A DNA stretch of 33,326 nt. Origin: DATJPD01 sp036394195 (GTDB lineage Bacteria; Pseudomonadota; Alphaproteobacteria; CACIAM-22H2). Location: contig DASWFO010000329.1 of the NCBI GenBank assembly GCA_036394195.1, positions 1 to 33,326 on the forward strand, written 5' to 3'. This document shows, one piece after another, positions 20,435 through 28,751 of the stretch. Numbering within the stretch: the first letter of the stretch is position 1; each line of letters opens with the position of its first letter. Under the pieces are notes generated by a model, which saw nothing but the letters and a program-made list of their open reading frames with translations, did no database searches and was not told the DNA's origin. Made by a program: the position numbers and the translations under genes.

Positions 20435-21160
20435 CTACAAAGCAGCCTTGCCGATCGAGGCGCCGCCATCGACAAACAGCGTCTGCCCGGTGATAAAGCC
20501 CGCTTCCTCGGACAAGAGAAAGGCGATCGCGGCGGCGATCTCGTCCGGCCGACCGAAGCGGCGCATGGGCACACCGGACAGATAGCGCCTCTCGCCTTCG
20601 CTTCCCGGCTGATTGTTGGCGCGGAACAGCTCCGTCTCGGTCGGTCCCGGCGCAACCGCATTCACAGTGATCCCTGTTTCGGCAAGCTCGAGCGCCCAGG
20701 ATCGGGCGAAGCTCACGAGCGCCGCCTTCGCCGCGGCATAGGCCGTGCGGTGTGCAATGCCGAGGATCGTGAGGCTGGAGATGTTGACGATTCGTCCCCA
20801 GCCCTTCGCCCGCATGGCGGGAAGCGTCGCCTGCACCGTCAGGACCGCGGAATGCAGGTTGAGCGCCAGCACGGCGTCGAGGTCATCGAGCGTGACGTCG
20901 TCGACAAGCTGCGGTCGGACGAGCCCCACATTGTTGACCACGCCGTCGAATTCGTAACGAACGGCCAGGTTGGCCAGCGCGGCGGCCGCTTCGGCGCGCC
21001 GGGAGAGATCGACCGTCACCAGCTCGCCGGGAAAGGCGGAGGCTTCGCGAGCTACGCCGACGACGTGATGCCCGGCGTTCGCCAGGCGCTCCGAGAGGGC
21101 ACGGCCAATGCCCTTGCTGGCGCCGGTAATCAGGAACCTTCGCTTGACCATGGGGGTCAC
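20435..21160 (-). CDS. Short-chain dehydrogenase/reductase, FabG-like
   Basis: Protein of 241 residues, a classical SDR: cofactor loop TGASKGIGRAL (13-23), NNVGLVRPQ, catalytic serine in VNISSLT, Y-A-A-A-K catalytic pair, and the C-terminal GQTLFVDGG. It oxidises or reduces an alcohol/ketone with NAD(P)(H). The start is GTG 21160, overlapping the stop of the beta-diketone-hydrolase-like gene as GTGA, so translation is probably coupled; ATG 21151 is in frame. Sharing a transcript with that hydrolase suggests it forms the diketone from a keto-alcohol or handles a downstream product. It is the last gene of the minus-strand catabolic block, convergent with rlmD. Confidence 0.9.
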   Translation of the reverse strand: MTPMVKRRFLITGASKGIGRALSERLANAGHHVVGVAREASAFPGELVTVDLSRRAEAAAALANLAVRYEFDGVVNNVGLVRPQLVDDVTLDDLDAVLALNLHSAVLTVQATLPAMRAKGWGRIVNISSLTILGIAHRTAYAAAKAALVSFARSWALELAETGITVNAVAPGPTETELFRANNQPGSEGERRYLSGVPMRRFGRPDEIAAAIAFLLSEEAGFITGQTLFVDGGASIGKAAL

Positions 21161-21927
21161 GCGCGCGCCGCCATCGACCGGGCGACATCGGCGGCGCTGA
21201 TGCCCTCCAATGCCAGCCCGTAGCCGACACCCTCGTCGATGATCCGCCGCAGTTTCTGGGTCAGCGCGATCCGGGTGTAGCTCGACGTGAGCGGCGGCAG
21301 CTTCGCGAGCGGTTCCGCGATCTCACGAGCACGGGCGAGCAGCTTGTCGGCCGGCACGATTTCGTTGACGGCACCCCAGTCCTTGGCCGTCTTGGCATCG
21401 AGCTCCTGGCGCGTGAGGATGAAATAGCGCCCGCGCACGCTGCCGATCACTTCCGACCACAGCAGGTGGACGCCGTCGCCGGGCACGATCCCGAATTCAA
21501 AGTGCGGTTTGTCCTGAAAGACCGTCGAGGGCGTCGCCAGCACGATGTCCGCGAGCAGGATGTATTCGGAGTGCAGCCGCACCGGGCCGTTCACCGCAGC
21601 GATGAGCGGCACCTCGATGTCGAGGATGTTCATGAGGACTTTTCTGCCCTCGCGATAGATCTTGTCGTAGCCTTGGGGGGTGAAGAAGTCGAAGCCCTCG
21701 GGGCTGATCGACTCCATGAACGCCCCGCCGCTGCCGGTCAGGATGACCACGCGGTTCTCGCGATCGGAGCCGATCGCGTGAAACAGATCGACGAATTGTT
21801 CGTGCGTATGTCCGTCGAAGACAAGCGTATCGCCTTTTGTGTGAAGCGCCACTTCCAGAACGCCGCTGTTCGAGCGGGTCAAGCGGGCGTTGGGGAACTT
21901 GTCGCGATAGGCGTCAAAGCGAGCCAC
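21157..21927 (-). CDS. 6-oxocamphor hydrolase-like beta-diketone hydrolase (crotonase superfamily)
   Basis: Protein of 256 residues with a crotonase fold. The segment FQDKPHFEFGIVPGDGVHLLW plus VRGRYFILTRQELDAKTA is characteristic of 6-oxocamphor hydrolase rather than enoyl-CoA hydratase. H42, H119, H142, D151 and E241 each lie three positions before the residues I recall as functional in Rhodococcus 6-oxocamphor hydrolase (His45, His122, His145, Asp154, Glu244). That enzyme cleaves cyclic beta-diketones by a retro-Claisen reaction to a keto acid. The start was set at GTG 21927 because AAGGAG stands seven bases upstream; ATG 21945 lacks a ribosome site. It is coupled to the following SDR. Confidence 0.82.
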   Translation of the reverse strand: MARFDAYRDKFPNARLTRSNSGVLEVALHTKGDTLVFDGHTHEQFVDLFHAIGSDRENRVVILTGSGGAFMESISPEGFDFFTPQGYDKIYREGRKVLMNILDIEVPLIAAVNGPVRLHSEYILLADIVLATPSTVFQDKPHFEFGIVPGDGVHLLWSEVIGSVRGRYFILTRQELDAKTAKDWGAVNEIVPADKLLARAREIAEPLAKLPPLTSSYTRIALTQKLRRIIDEGVGYGLALEGISAADVARSMAARA

Positions 21928-21965
21928 GGTTTTTCTCCTTGTCATCGCCGGTTGCAGTCACATCT

Positions 21966-22015
21966 GGGGCAGAGCGGATACCAGTGATCCGGCGGTTGGT
22001 GCGCCGCTCTGCCCC
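21966..22015. promoter_or_regulatory. 12-bp inverted repeat upstream of the beta-diketone hydrolase
   Basis: GGGGCAGAGCGG (21966-21977) pairs perfectly with CCGCTCTGCCCC (22004-22015) around a 26-base loop, 39 bases upstream of the hydrolase GTG. It could be an operator, a transcript end of the preceding reductase gene, or both. No U-tract follows. Confidence 0.5.
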
Positions 22016-22046
22016 GTATCGTCGAGCGTAAAAGTGAACGCGGTCG

Positions 22047-23480
22047 TCAGCCCGCCATCGCGGCGCGCTTCGGTTTCGCCTGTTGCTGGGACCTTGGAGG
22101 CACATTCGCGAACAGCGTGCCGAGCCCCTCCGCCATGGTCGGGTGCGCGAAAATGGCGTCACGGACGCTCTGATACGGCAGCTTGGCGAGCATCGCCATC
22201 TGCATCGCGGCGACGAGCCCATCCGCTTCGGCGCCGACCATGGTGAAGCCGAGAATGCGGTCGTCGCTTTCGCTGACCAGGGCCTTCATGAACCCTTGGC
22301 TTTCGCCCGTCGTCAGCGTCCGCAGGACGGCGCTCATCGGTTGCTTGACGACGCGCGCGGCGATCCCGAGGCGCTCAGCCTCGATTTCGTTCAGCCCGAC
22401 CCGTGCCAGCGGCGGATTCGTGAACATGCAGTACGGAATCAGCCGGTCCCGCGTACTGCGGCTTCCGCCGGCCAGGTTGTCGCGGACGATCGTAAAATCG
22501 TCGACAGAGACGTGCGTGAACTGCGGGCTGCCGGCGCACTCGCCGATCGCCCACACGCTCGGCGCACTCGTCTCCAGCCGGTCGTTGACGCGGATATAGC
22601 CGCGCTGATCCCGCTCGATGCCCACTTGATCGAGCCCAATGTCCGCGGTGTTCGGAACGCGGCCGGCGGCGACCAGGATGTGGCTGCCGTCGATCTTTCG
22701 TTCCCCGGCCGCAGTGCGTACCGCGAGGCTGACCTCACCGCCGGATCGGCCGCGCACCTGCAGAGGCTGGGCGGCCACCAGAAACGTTATGCCTTCGGCA
22801 GCGAGGATCCGCTGCACCTCGTCGACGACGTCGGGGTCTTCCCGGCCCATCAGCCGTGGGCCCTGCTCGACGACCGTCACCCGGCTGCCGAAGCGGCGAT
22901 AGGCCTGAGCCAATTCGTGTCCAACATAGCCGCCGCCAAGCACGATCAGATGCGATGGCAGCTGATCGAGCTCCAGGGCTTCGATATGAGTGAGCGGCTG
23001 CGCCGCCTCCAGGCCGGGAAGGTCCGGAATGACCGCGTGCGTTCCGACGTCGAGGATAATGTGGTCGCCGGCCAGCACGCGTGTCCCGCCGTCATTCAGG
23101 CGCACCTCGATTGTCTTCGCGCCGACGAAACGGCCCGTGCCCATGATCAGCTCCGCGCCGCTCGTCTTGTAATTCTCTAGATGCGCGGCAACCGAGCCAT
23201 CGACCATATCGCGCTTGCGCTGGCGAACCTTCGCCATGTCGACGGAGACGGGACCTGTCTTCACGCCGAAAGGTGCGGCGTTGCGCGCCAGATGGGCGAC
23301 CTTGGCGCTCCAGATCTCGTTCTTGCTGGGCAGGCAGGCGATGTTCGGGCACGAGCCGCCGATCCAACGGCGCTCCACCACGGCCGTGCGTCGGCCCGAT
23401 CGAGCCATGTGCCAGGCGAGCAGCTTGCCGCCCTGTCCGCTGCCAAGGATGAGGATGTCGAAGCGTTCCGGTGTAGACAT
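22047..23480 (-). CDS. Pyridine nucleotide-disulfide oxidoreductase (dihydrolipoyl dehydrogenase/mercuric reductase-like)
   Basis: Protein of 477 residues, class I flavin disulfide reductase. The FAD motif is ILGSGQGGKLLAWHMA. The redox disulfide is C44 and C49 in GGSCPNIACLPSKNEI. The second Rossmann motif is IVLGGGYVGHELAQAYRRFG, then AAGRVPNT and WAIGECAG (normally GD). The C-terminal His-Glu pair is H446 and E451 in HPTMAEGLGTLF. All parts for electron transfer from NAD(P)H to a disulfide are present. No lipoyl-domain or mercury genes are near, so the partner is unknown; the active-site spacing fits both LPD and MerA-like subfamilies. ATG 23480 with GGAG about 9 bases upstream. It lies 77 bases after the PRISE-type reductase gene. 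Confidence 0.88.
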   Translation of the reverse strand: MSTPERFDILILGSGQGGKLLAWHMARSGRRTAVVERRWIGGSCPNIACLPSKNEIWSAKVAHLARNAAPFGVKTGPVSVDMAKVRQRKRDMVDGSVAAHLENYKTSGAELIMGTGRFVGAKTIEVRLNDGGTRVLAGDHIILDVGTHAVIPDLPGLEAAQPLTHIEALELDQLPSHLIVLGGGYVGHELAQAYRRFGSRVTVVEQGPRLMGREDPDVVDEVQRILAAEGITFLVAAQPLQVRGRSGGEVSLAVRTAAGERKIDGSHILVAAGRVPNTADIGLDQVGIERDQRGYIRVNDRLETSAPSVWAIGECAGSPQFTHVSVDDFTIVRDNLAGGSRSTRDRLIPYCMFTNPPLARVGLNEIEAERLGIAARVVKQPMSAVLRTLTTGESQGFMKALVSESDDRILGFTMVGAEADGLVAAMQMAMLAKLPYQSVRDAIFAHPTMAEGLGTLFANVPPRSQQQAKPKRAAMAG

Positions 23481-23557
23481 GGCCTTTCTCCGTGTGTCCT
23501 GGGGGTTTGATCGGGGCCGTTCTGCCGTTGGTGCACCTCCGCTCACCAGCTCCTGGG

Positions 23558-24592
23558 TTAAGGGAGGACTTTCTGGCGTTTAAGACCGTCGATGGCGGCG
23601 ATCAGCGACTTCGTCGAGTTCATCCGCTCGCCGAATCCGAACTCGTGGATTTTGTTGACGTCGGAGATCACGTCCGTCTCGGTGTGGAAAATGAAATCGC
23701 CGAACGGCCATCCCACGAGCTTCGCGAGATCCGGCTGCAGGAGACCGTGCTTGCGGGCGATCTCTTTCCAGACCGGGCCCTTGTCGGCCATGTGGCGGGC
23801 GAGGACCAGCGGTACCGGCGGCGCAATGTCCAGCCCGAGATGCCGGGCGACGTCTTCCCACATCCGTTCCCAGCGGAAGACATCGCCATTGGTGATGTTG
23901 AAGGCCTCACCGGACGCCTTCTCCTCCGTCGCGGCCCACAGGCTCGCCCTTGCCAGCAGGCCGGCGTCGGTGAATTGGACGAGCTGCCGGTAGGCCTTGG
24001 CGGTCCCAGGAAAGCGCATCGGGACGCCGAACTCCCGTGACAACTCGGCAAAGACGCCGACGACGAGCGCGATGTTCATCGGATTGCCGAAGATATCGCC
24101 CACGACGACATCGGGGCGCAGCGCGACATTGTCCCAACGGCTTTTGGCCGCACGCGCCTGCAGCTGCGCCCGTTGTGCAAGGTAGATATTCGGCGGCATG
24201 TGCGGCGGGTCGGTCTCGCGCGCCGGCGTGCGCACGTGGGCACCGAGATGGATGCCGTAGATCTTGAAGCCCTCGTAGCTGACGACGCGCTGCAGCGGTG
24301 CGCGCACGGCCTCCAGTCCGTCGAGGAGGTTGCCCAGCATCCGGCCGTTGCGCTCGGCCTCGACCGCGAGGTCCGGGTCCTGGCTGAGGGCGGCGTAAAA
24401 GAGATGCGTCGTGTCGGCGGCGGACCTGAGGGCCGAGGCCGTCGCCTCCGGGTCGGTCAGGTCGACGGCGATCGTCTCCATCCCCGCAATCGGCCGGCGC
24501 GCCAGCGTCCGGACGGTCCCGCCTTGCCGCTTCAGCTCCCTGACGACAGCGTGACCGACGATGCCGCTGCCTCCCGCGACAAGTCCCTTCAC
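23558..24592 (-). CDS. SDR epimerase-like reductase, PRISE (progesterone 5-beta-reductase/iridoid synthase) type
   Basis: Protein of 344 residues, an extended SDR with GGSGIVGHAVVREL for NADP binding, VVSYEGFKIYGIHLG, LRPDVVVGDIFGNPMN and FNITNGDVFRWERMW. This order matches PRISE-type enone reductases and their bacterial relatives. The catalytic-tyrosine segment, usually N-F-Y-Y, reads PNIYLAQRAQLQARA, keeping one tyrosine. PRISE enzymes reduce activated C=C bonds in enones or enals. The GTG start overlaps the paoC stop as GTGA, with GGAG eight bases upstream, so it is probably expressed with the molybdenum oxidoreductase. A substrate with a conjugated carbonyl is inferred, not shown. Confidence 0.75.
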   Translation of the reverse strand: MKGLVAGGSGIVGHAVVRELKRQGGTVRTLARRPIAGMETIAVDLTDPEATASALRSAADTTHLFYAALSQDPDLAVEAERNGRMLGNLLDGLEAVRAPLQRVVSYEGFKIYGIHLGAHVRTPARETDPPHMPPNIYLAQRAQLQARAAKSRWDNVALRPDVVVGDIFGNPMNIALVVGVFAELSREFGVPMRFPGTAKAYRQLVQFTDAGLLARASLWAATEEKASGEAFNITNGDVFRWERMWEDVARHLGLDIAPPVPLVLARHMADKGPVWKEIARKHGLLQPDLAKLVGWPFGDFIFHTETDVISDVNKIHEFGFGERMNSTKSLIAAIDGLKRQKVLP

Positions 24593-26802
24593 AGAAGCTT
24601 CTCCACCGTCACCGGCAGGTCGCGGATCCGTTTGCCGGTCGCGTGGTACACAGCATTCACGATCGCCGGCGCCACCGAGACCGCGGTCAGCTCGCCCAGG
24701 CCCTTGGCGCCGAGCGGGCTCGCCTCCTCGTCGAACTCGCCGGCGAAGAGCACGTCGAGCTCAGGGATGTCGGCATTGGTGGGCACCAGGTAGCCCGAGT
24801 AGTTGCGGTTGATGAAGCGCCCGGTTGCCGGGTCGGTCTCCGACTGTTCGAGCAAAGCCTGGCCCACGCCCCAGGTGATGCCGCCGATCGCCTGGCTGCG
24901 CGCAGTCTTCGGGTTGATGATCAGGCCCGCGTCGTAGGCGCCGACAAAGCGGTTCAGCCGCACCGTCCCGAACTCCGGATCAACCCGGACTTCAGCGAAG
25001 ACCGCGCCGAAGCTGAAGATCGCCTTCGGTCCCTCGTGCTCGGGCACAGGATCGTAGGCGGCGTCCGCCGCGAGCTCGGACAGCCCGTTACGCGCCAGCA
25101 GCTCGGCGTAGGTGATGTTTTGATTCCTCCGGGCCAGCGTCAGCGTGCCGTCGCCGACTTGGACGTCCTGGACAGCCGCTCCGGAGAACGGCGCGTCCCG
25201 GCCCGTGAGAGCCAGCGCAATCGCTTTGTCCCGCGCCGCCTTCGCCGCCAGCATCACCGATGCACCGGCATTGGCCATGGTGGCCGAGCCGATGGAGGGG
25301 ATCGACATCGGCAGCCTCGTGTCGCCCAAGCGCACGGTCACCTTCTCCGCGGGCAAACCGAGCGCGTCGGCGGCCACCTGCTGCATGACCGTATAGGTGC
25401 CGCCGCCGATCTCGTGCATGCCAGACTCGACGATCGCCGAACCGTCGCGGTTCAACGTGACCCGCGCCTTCGCCGGCCAGCGCCAGTGCGTGTAGATTGC
25501 GGCCGCGACCCCCTGGCCAATCAGGTACCGCCCGTCGCGCATCGAGCGAGGCTCCGGTGTCCGCTTGGCCCAACCGAAGCGCGCCGCACCCTCGGTGAGG
25601 CATTGGCGCATGGCGCGCGTGGAGAACGGGCGGCCGCTGTGCGGGTCGATCTCGGTGTCGTTGCGCAGGCGCAGCACGACCGGATCGACACCCGTCGCGT
25701 ACGCCAGCTCGTCCATGGCGCTTTCGAGCGCCACATGGCCGAGCGCCTCGTGCGGCGAGCGCATCGCGGTCGGCGTGTTCCGGTTCACATGGACGACCTT
25801 GTGGGTGGTCGAGATCCCGCCGCTGGCGGCCCACAGCGAGCGCGTGGCCATGGCCGCATATTCGATGTAGCTGTCGAACACTGGCGTCGGCGAAATGCTC
25901 TGATGGTGAATGCCGGTCAGCTTGCCGTCCCTGTCCGCGCCGAGGGAGACGGTCTGTATCGTCGCCGGCTGGTGGCCAACCATCGAATACATCTGTGCGC
26001 GGGTGAGCTGGATCCTAACCGGCCGCTTGATCTCCTTCGCGGCGACCGCGGCCAGCAACGTGTGCGGCCACACATATGCTTTGCCGCCGAATCCACCACC
26101 AAGGAAGTGCGACACGACATTGATCTTTTCCGGCGGCAGGCCGAGCACGATCGCGACCAGCGCCTTCGCGCCGTAGATATGCTGCGTCGTTTCATAGAGC
26201 GTCAGCGTACCGTCAGCGTCCCAGACCGCCGTGGTCGCGTGCGGCTCCATCTGGTTGTGGTGGCGATCGGGGGTCGTGTAGGTCTGCTCGATCTTCACCG
26301 CACCGGCCGCGATGCCCTTCCGGGCGTCGCCAACCGACGAATTGACGGGCCACAGGAACTGCGGCGGGTCGACCGCCTCGTTCACCGTCTGTTGCCCGAA
26401 CACCACCGGCTTCTTTTCGCCGTACGCGACCATGATCAGCGTCCCGGCATAGGTTGCCTGGTCGAGCGTCTCGCCGACGATCAGGGCAATCGGCTGGCCG
26501 GCGTAATGAATCTCGTCGTCCTGCAGCGGCAGGTAGCCCTGCCCATGCGGATGAAGATGGCTCCACGGTTTTGGCGTCGGGTTCATCCGCGGCATGTTGC
26601 GATGGGTGAACACCGCCAGCACGCCGGGCGCCTTTTCCGCGGCTTTGGTATCGATCGAGACGGTCCGACCGTTCGCGATGGTGCTGGAGACGATCGCAGC
26701 ATGGACCGCGCCTGTCACCGGAATATCCGCAGTGTATCGGGCGGCCCCGGTCACCTTGAGCCGTCCGTCCGCGCGTGAAATGGCTTGTCCGATGGCGTTC
26801 AT
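24589..26802 (-). CDS. paoC: Molybdenum-cofactor subunit of xanthine dehydrogenase-family oxidoreductase (PaoC-like)
   Basis: Protein of 737 residues, near E. coli PaoC (732). It has the aldehyde oxidase/xanthine dehydrogenase hammerhead domain (GRLKVTGAARYTADI at the start) and the Moco-binding domain. Seen: FLGGGFGGKAYVWPH, RNTPTAMRSPHEALG, and the catalytic glutamate at about E704 in GAKGLGELTAVSVAPA. ATG 26802 overlaps the paoB stop as ATGA. With the Fe-S and FAD subunits it forms a hydroxylase oxidising aldehydes or N-heterocycles with water as oxygen source. Substrate is not predictable from sequence. No MocA/XdhC-type cofactor-insertion chaperone gene is in the window. Confidence 0.93.
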   Translation of the reverse strand: MNAIGQAISRADGRLKVTGAARYTADIPVTGAVHAAIVSSTIANGRTVSIDTKAAEKAPGVLAVFTHRNMPRMNPTPKPWSHLHPHGQGYLPLQDDEIHYAGQPIALIVGETLDQATYAGTLIMVAYGEKKPVVFGQQTVNEAVDPPQFLWPVNSSVGDARKGIAAGAVKIEQTYTTPDRHHNQMEPHATTAVWDADGTLTLYETTQHIYGAKALVAIVLGLPPEKINVVSHFLGGGFGGKAYVWPHTLLAAVAAKEIKRPVRIQLTRAQMYSMVGHQPATIQTVSLGADRDGKLTGIHHQSISPTPVFDSYIEYAAMATRSLWAASGGISTTHKVVHVNRNTPTAMRSPHEALGHVALESAMDELAYATGVDPVVLRLRNDTEIDPHSGRPFSTRAMRQCLTEGAARFGWAKRTPEPRSMRDGRYLIGQGVAAAIYTHWRWPAKARVTLNRDGSAIVESGMHEIGGGTYTVMQQVAADALGLPAEKVTVRLGDTRLPMSIPSIGSATMANAGASVMLAAKAARDKAIALALTGRDAPFSGAAVQDVQVGDGTLTLARRNQNITYAELLARNGLSELAADAAYDPVPEHEGPKAIFSFGAVFAEVRVDPEFGTVRLNRFVGAYDAGLIINPKTARSQAIGGITWGVGQALLEQSETDPATGRFINRNYSGYLVPTNADIPELDVLFAGEFDEEASPLGAKGLGELTAVSVAPAIVNAVYHATGKRIRDLPVTVEKLL

Positions 26803-27794
26803 GCGCGGGCTCCCGCGATCTGCAACGCGCGCAGAGCGACGCGTTGGGCAAGTTCAACCTTGAAAGCGTTGTGGGCGAGAGGACGTGCATCGCTGAACGA
26901 TGCCGCGATCGCCGAGCGGAGCGCGTCGGCGTCATCCAGCGCCGCCCGACGCAGCGCCGTTTCGGCGGCCGCGAGCCGCCACGGCTTGTGCGCAACGCCG
27001 CCCAGGGCCAGGCGGGCCGAGCGGATTCGACCACCCTCGACCGTTACCGCGGCTGCGGCAGATACGAGCGCAAACTCGTAAGACTGACGATCGCGGACCT
27101 TGAGGTAGTGCGAGCCGCGTGCTTCGGCCCTCGCCGGCACCTCGATCGCGACGATCAGGTCGCCCCGGTCGAGCACGTTGTCGCGTTCCGGGGTATCCGC
27201 GGGCAGGCGGTGAAACTCGGTGAACGGGATCGAGCGTTCGCCCGATCGTCCCCGCACGATCACGTTTGCGTCGAGGGCTGCGAAGGCGACCGCGACGTCG
27301 GACGCATTGGTCGCGACGCAATTATCGGACCAACCGAAAATGGCGTGGTTGCGATTGACGCCGTGGAGCGCAGAGCAGCCGGAGCCCGGCCGCCGCTTGT
27401 TGCAGGGAAGGCCGTCCTCGTCACGGAAATAAGCGCAGCGCGTCCGCTGCATGATGTTGCCGCCGATCGACGCCATGTTACGAAGCTGGCCGGATGCGGC
27501 GAACACCAAGGCCTCGGCGATAACGGGAACGCGCCGGCGAACGTCCGCATTCGCGGCCACATCGCTCATTCTCGCCATGGCGCCGATCCGCAGGGCCCCG
27601 TCGGGAGACGCTTCGATCCGTGCCATGTCGGCCAGCCGGTTGATGTCGAGGAGCCGAGCGGGTTGGGCCGCGCGGTCCTTGATCAGGCCAAGGAGGTCCG
27701 TGCCGCCGGCGATGAAGGCGAGCTCAGGGTCGTCGGCATGCGCGGCGATGGCCTTTGCCGGATCATCTGTACTCGAGAAGGCGAAGGGATGCAT
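26799..27794 (-). CDS. paoB: FAD subunit of xanthine dehydrogenase-family oxidoreductase with extra Fe-S motif (PaoB-like)
   Basis: Protein of 331 residues with a CO-dehydrogenase-flavoprotein fold: FAD loop AFIAGGTDLLGLIKD, then QLRNMASIGGNIMQRTRC. The stretch from C120 through C131, C140 and C159 (QRTRCAYFRDED, LPCNKRRPGSGC, SDNCVATN) is the insertion that in E. coli PaoB binds an additional 4Fe-4S cluster. It is absent from most family members and is the main reason for the Pao assignment. The C-terminal domain (LRSAIAASFSDARPLAHNAFK) is normal. ATG 27794 has GGGGAGG nine bases upstream, and it lies three bases after the paoA stop. Electrons pass from Moco through Fe-S to FAD here. Confidence 0.92.
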   Translation of the reverse strand: MHPFAFSSTDDPAKAIAAHADDPELAFIAGGTDLLGLIKDRAAQPARLLDINRLADMARIEASPDGALRIGAMARMSDVAANADVRRRVPVIAEALVFAASGQLRNMASIGGNIMQRTRCAYFRDEDGLPCNKRRPGSGCSALHGVNRNHAIFGWSDNCVATNASDVAVAFAALDANVIVRGRSGERSIPFTEFHRLPADTPERDNVLDRGDLIVAIEVPARAEARGSHYLKVRDRQSYEFALVSAAAAVTVEGGRIRSARLALGGVAHKPWRLAAAETALRRAALDDADALRSAIAASFSDARPLAHNAFKVELAQRVALRALQIAGARA

Positions 27795-27797
27795 GGC

Positions 27798-28364
27798 TCA
27801 GCGCCTCCCCGCGGCAGCCGCGACGGCGTCCACGATGTTGGGGTAGCAGGCGCAACGGCAGAGATTGCCGCTCATCCGTTCGCGGATTTCAGACTTGGAC
27901 AGCTCCGCCACTGTGAACGGCCGCGCGACGTCGGCCGTTGCCGCGCTCGGCCAGCCCGCTTTTGCCTCGTCGATCGCGGCGACTGCCGACATGATCTGTC
28001 CGGACGTGCAGTAACCGCATTGGAAACCGTCATGTTCGATGAATGCCGCTTGGACGGGGTGGAGCTCGCCATGTTCCTCCAGCCCCTCGATGGTCGTGAT
28101 CCGCTTGCCGTCTTGCATCGCGGCCAGGGTCATACAGGAAAGGACTCGGCGGCCGTCGACATGGACAGTGCACGCTCCGCACTCGCCACGGTCACAGCCC
28201 ATTTTGGTGCCGGTCAGCATCAGCTCATTGCGCAGCGCCTGGAGCAACGTCGTACGCGGTTCCACGACAATCGTGCGCGCCTGGCGGTTGACGACCATCG
28301 TCACGGAGATGGTCCCGCCGTTACTGTGCACAGCGCCGCCGTCTTGCTTGGTCGGTTTTGTCAT
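27798..28364 (-). CDS. paoA: 2Fe-2S subunit of xanthine dehydrogenase-family oxidoreductase (PaoA-like)
   Basis: Protein of 188 residues. The plant-type ferredoxin domain has C57, C62, C65 and C77 (GCDRGECGACTVHVDGRRVL then SC). The second all-alpha domain has C116, C119, C169 and C171 (QCGYC and LCRCACYP). Both 2Fe-2S clusters are therefore complete. E. coli PaoA carries a Tat signal, but here the N-terminus is MTKPTKQDGGAVHSNGG with no twin arginine and no hydrophobic stretch, so this complex is probably cytoplasmic. ATG 28364 with AAGGAG six bases upstream. First gene of the pao operon, followed by paoB, paoC and the PRISE-type reductase. Confidence 0.93.
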   Translation of the reverse strand: MTKPTKQDGGAVHSNGGTISVTMVVNRQARTIVVEPRTTLLQALRNELMLTGTKMGCDRGECGACTVHVDGRRVLSCMTLAAMQDGKRITTIEGLEEHGELHPVQAAFIEHDGFQCGYCTSGQIMSAVAAIDEAKAGWPSAATADVARPFTVAELSKSEIRERMSGNLCRCACYPNIVDAVAAAAGRR

Positions 28365-28667
28365 TGTCGGCTCCTTACGATCGGTTATTGACCAGCTTCG
28401 CTTGGGCCGGGGACGAGCCAGCCGGTGGAGCGAGCGCTAAGTTCCGCGCCGCACCGAGAGGTCACGCGAAACATCGAGCGAGGTTCGCGGGCGTTTAACT
28501 CGGCCAGCGGCGTCGGTGGTGACGCCAAACATGAGGTCTCACCCATCTGAAAGGCGGCTCTGAAAGGCGGCGCGCCCTCAATCTCAATCGCTTGATGGTC
28601 GTTTCTGTGCGCGGACTTTAAGCATCGCCTGCGACGGCTTGGCAGACCGGCCGAGTTCATAGCAATT

Positions 28668-28682
28668 ATTCCAGCGCGGAAT
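28668..28682. promoter_or_regulatory. T-N11-A palindrome, candidate LysR site upstream of pao
   Basis: ATTCCAGCGCGGAAT, a palindromic 15-mer with LysR-type T-N11-A form, nearly identical to 30672-30686. It stands about 300 bases before paoA and 69 before the end of the AhpD-like gene. The rest of 28365-28751 shows no convincing gene. Confidence 0.5.
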
Positions 28683-28751
28683 TGCCGTCGTCAGCGGTTC
28701 CTAGAGCCTATCCCGGGAAGGAGCGGGGCGGGTCGCGGGCCCGGGCGTCGC

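Noticed and set aside
22047..23480. Mercury resistance based on the MerA-like reductase
   Set aside because: No merR, merT, merP or N-terminal heavy-metal domain and no C-terminal vicinal cysteine pair. It is better called a generic disulfide reductase.
24643..26778. A 711-codon open frame antisense to paoC
   Set aside because: Arg/His/Asp-rich composition without domains. The opposite strand encodes a full PaoC-like protein with catalytic glutamate.
26775..28391. A 538-codon open frame antisense to paoA and paoB
   Set aside because: Same shadow effect; the Fe-S and FAD subunits on the minus strand are complete and conserved.
28385..28660. A 91-codon minus-strand frame between the AhpD-like gene and paoA
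   Set aside because: Low-complexity composition, no ribosome site and no recognisable motif. More likely leader or spacer.
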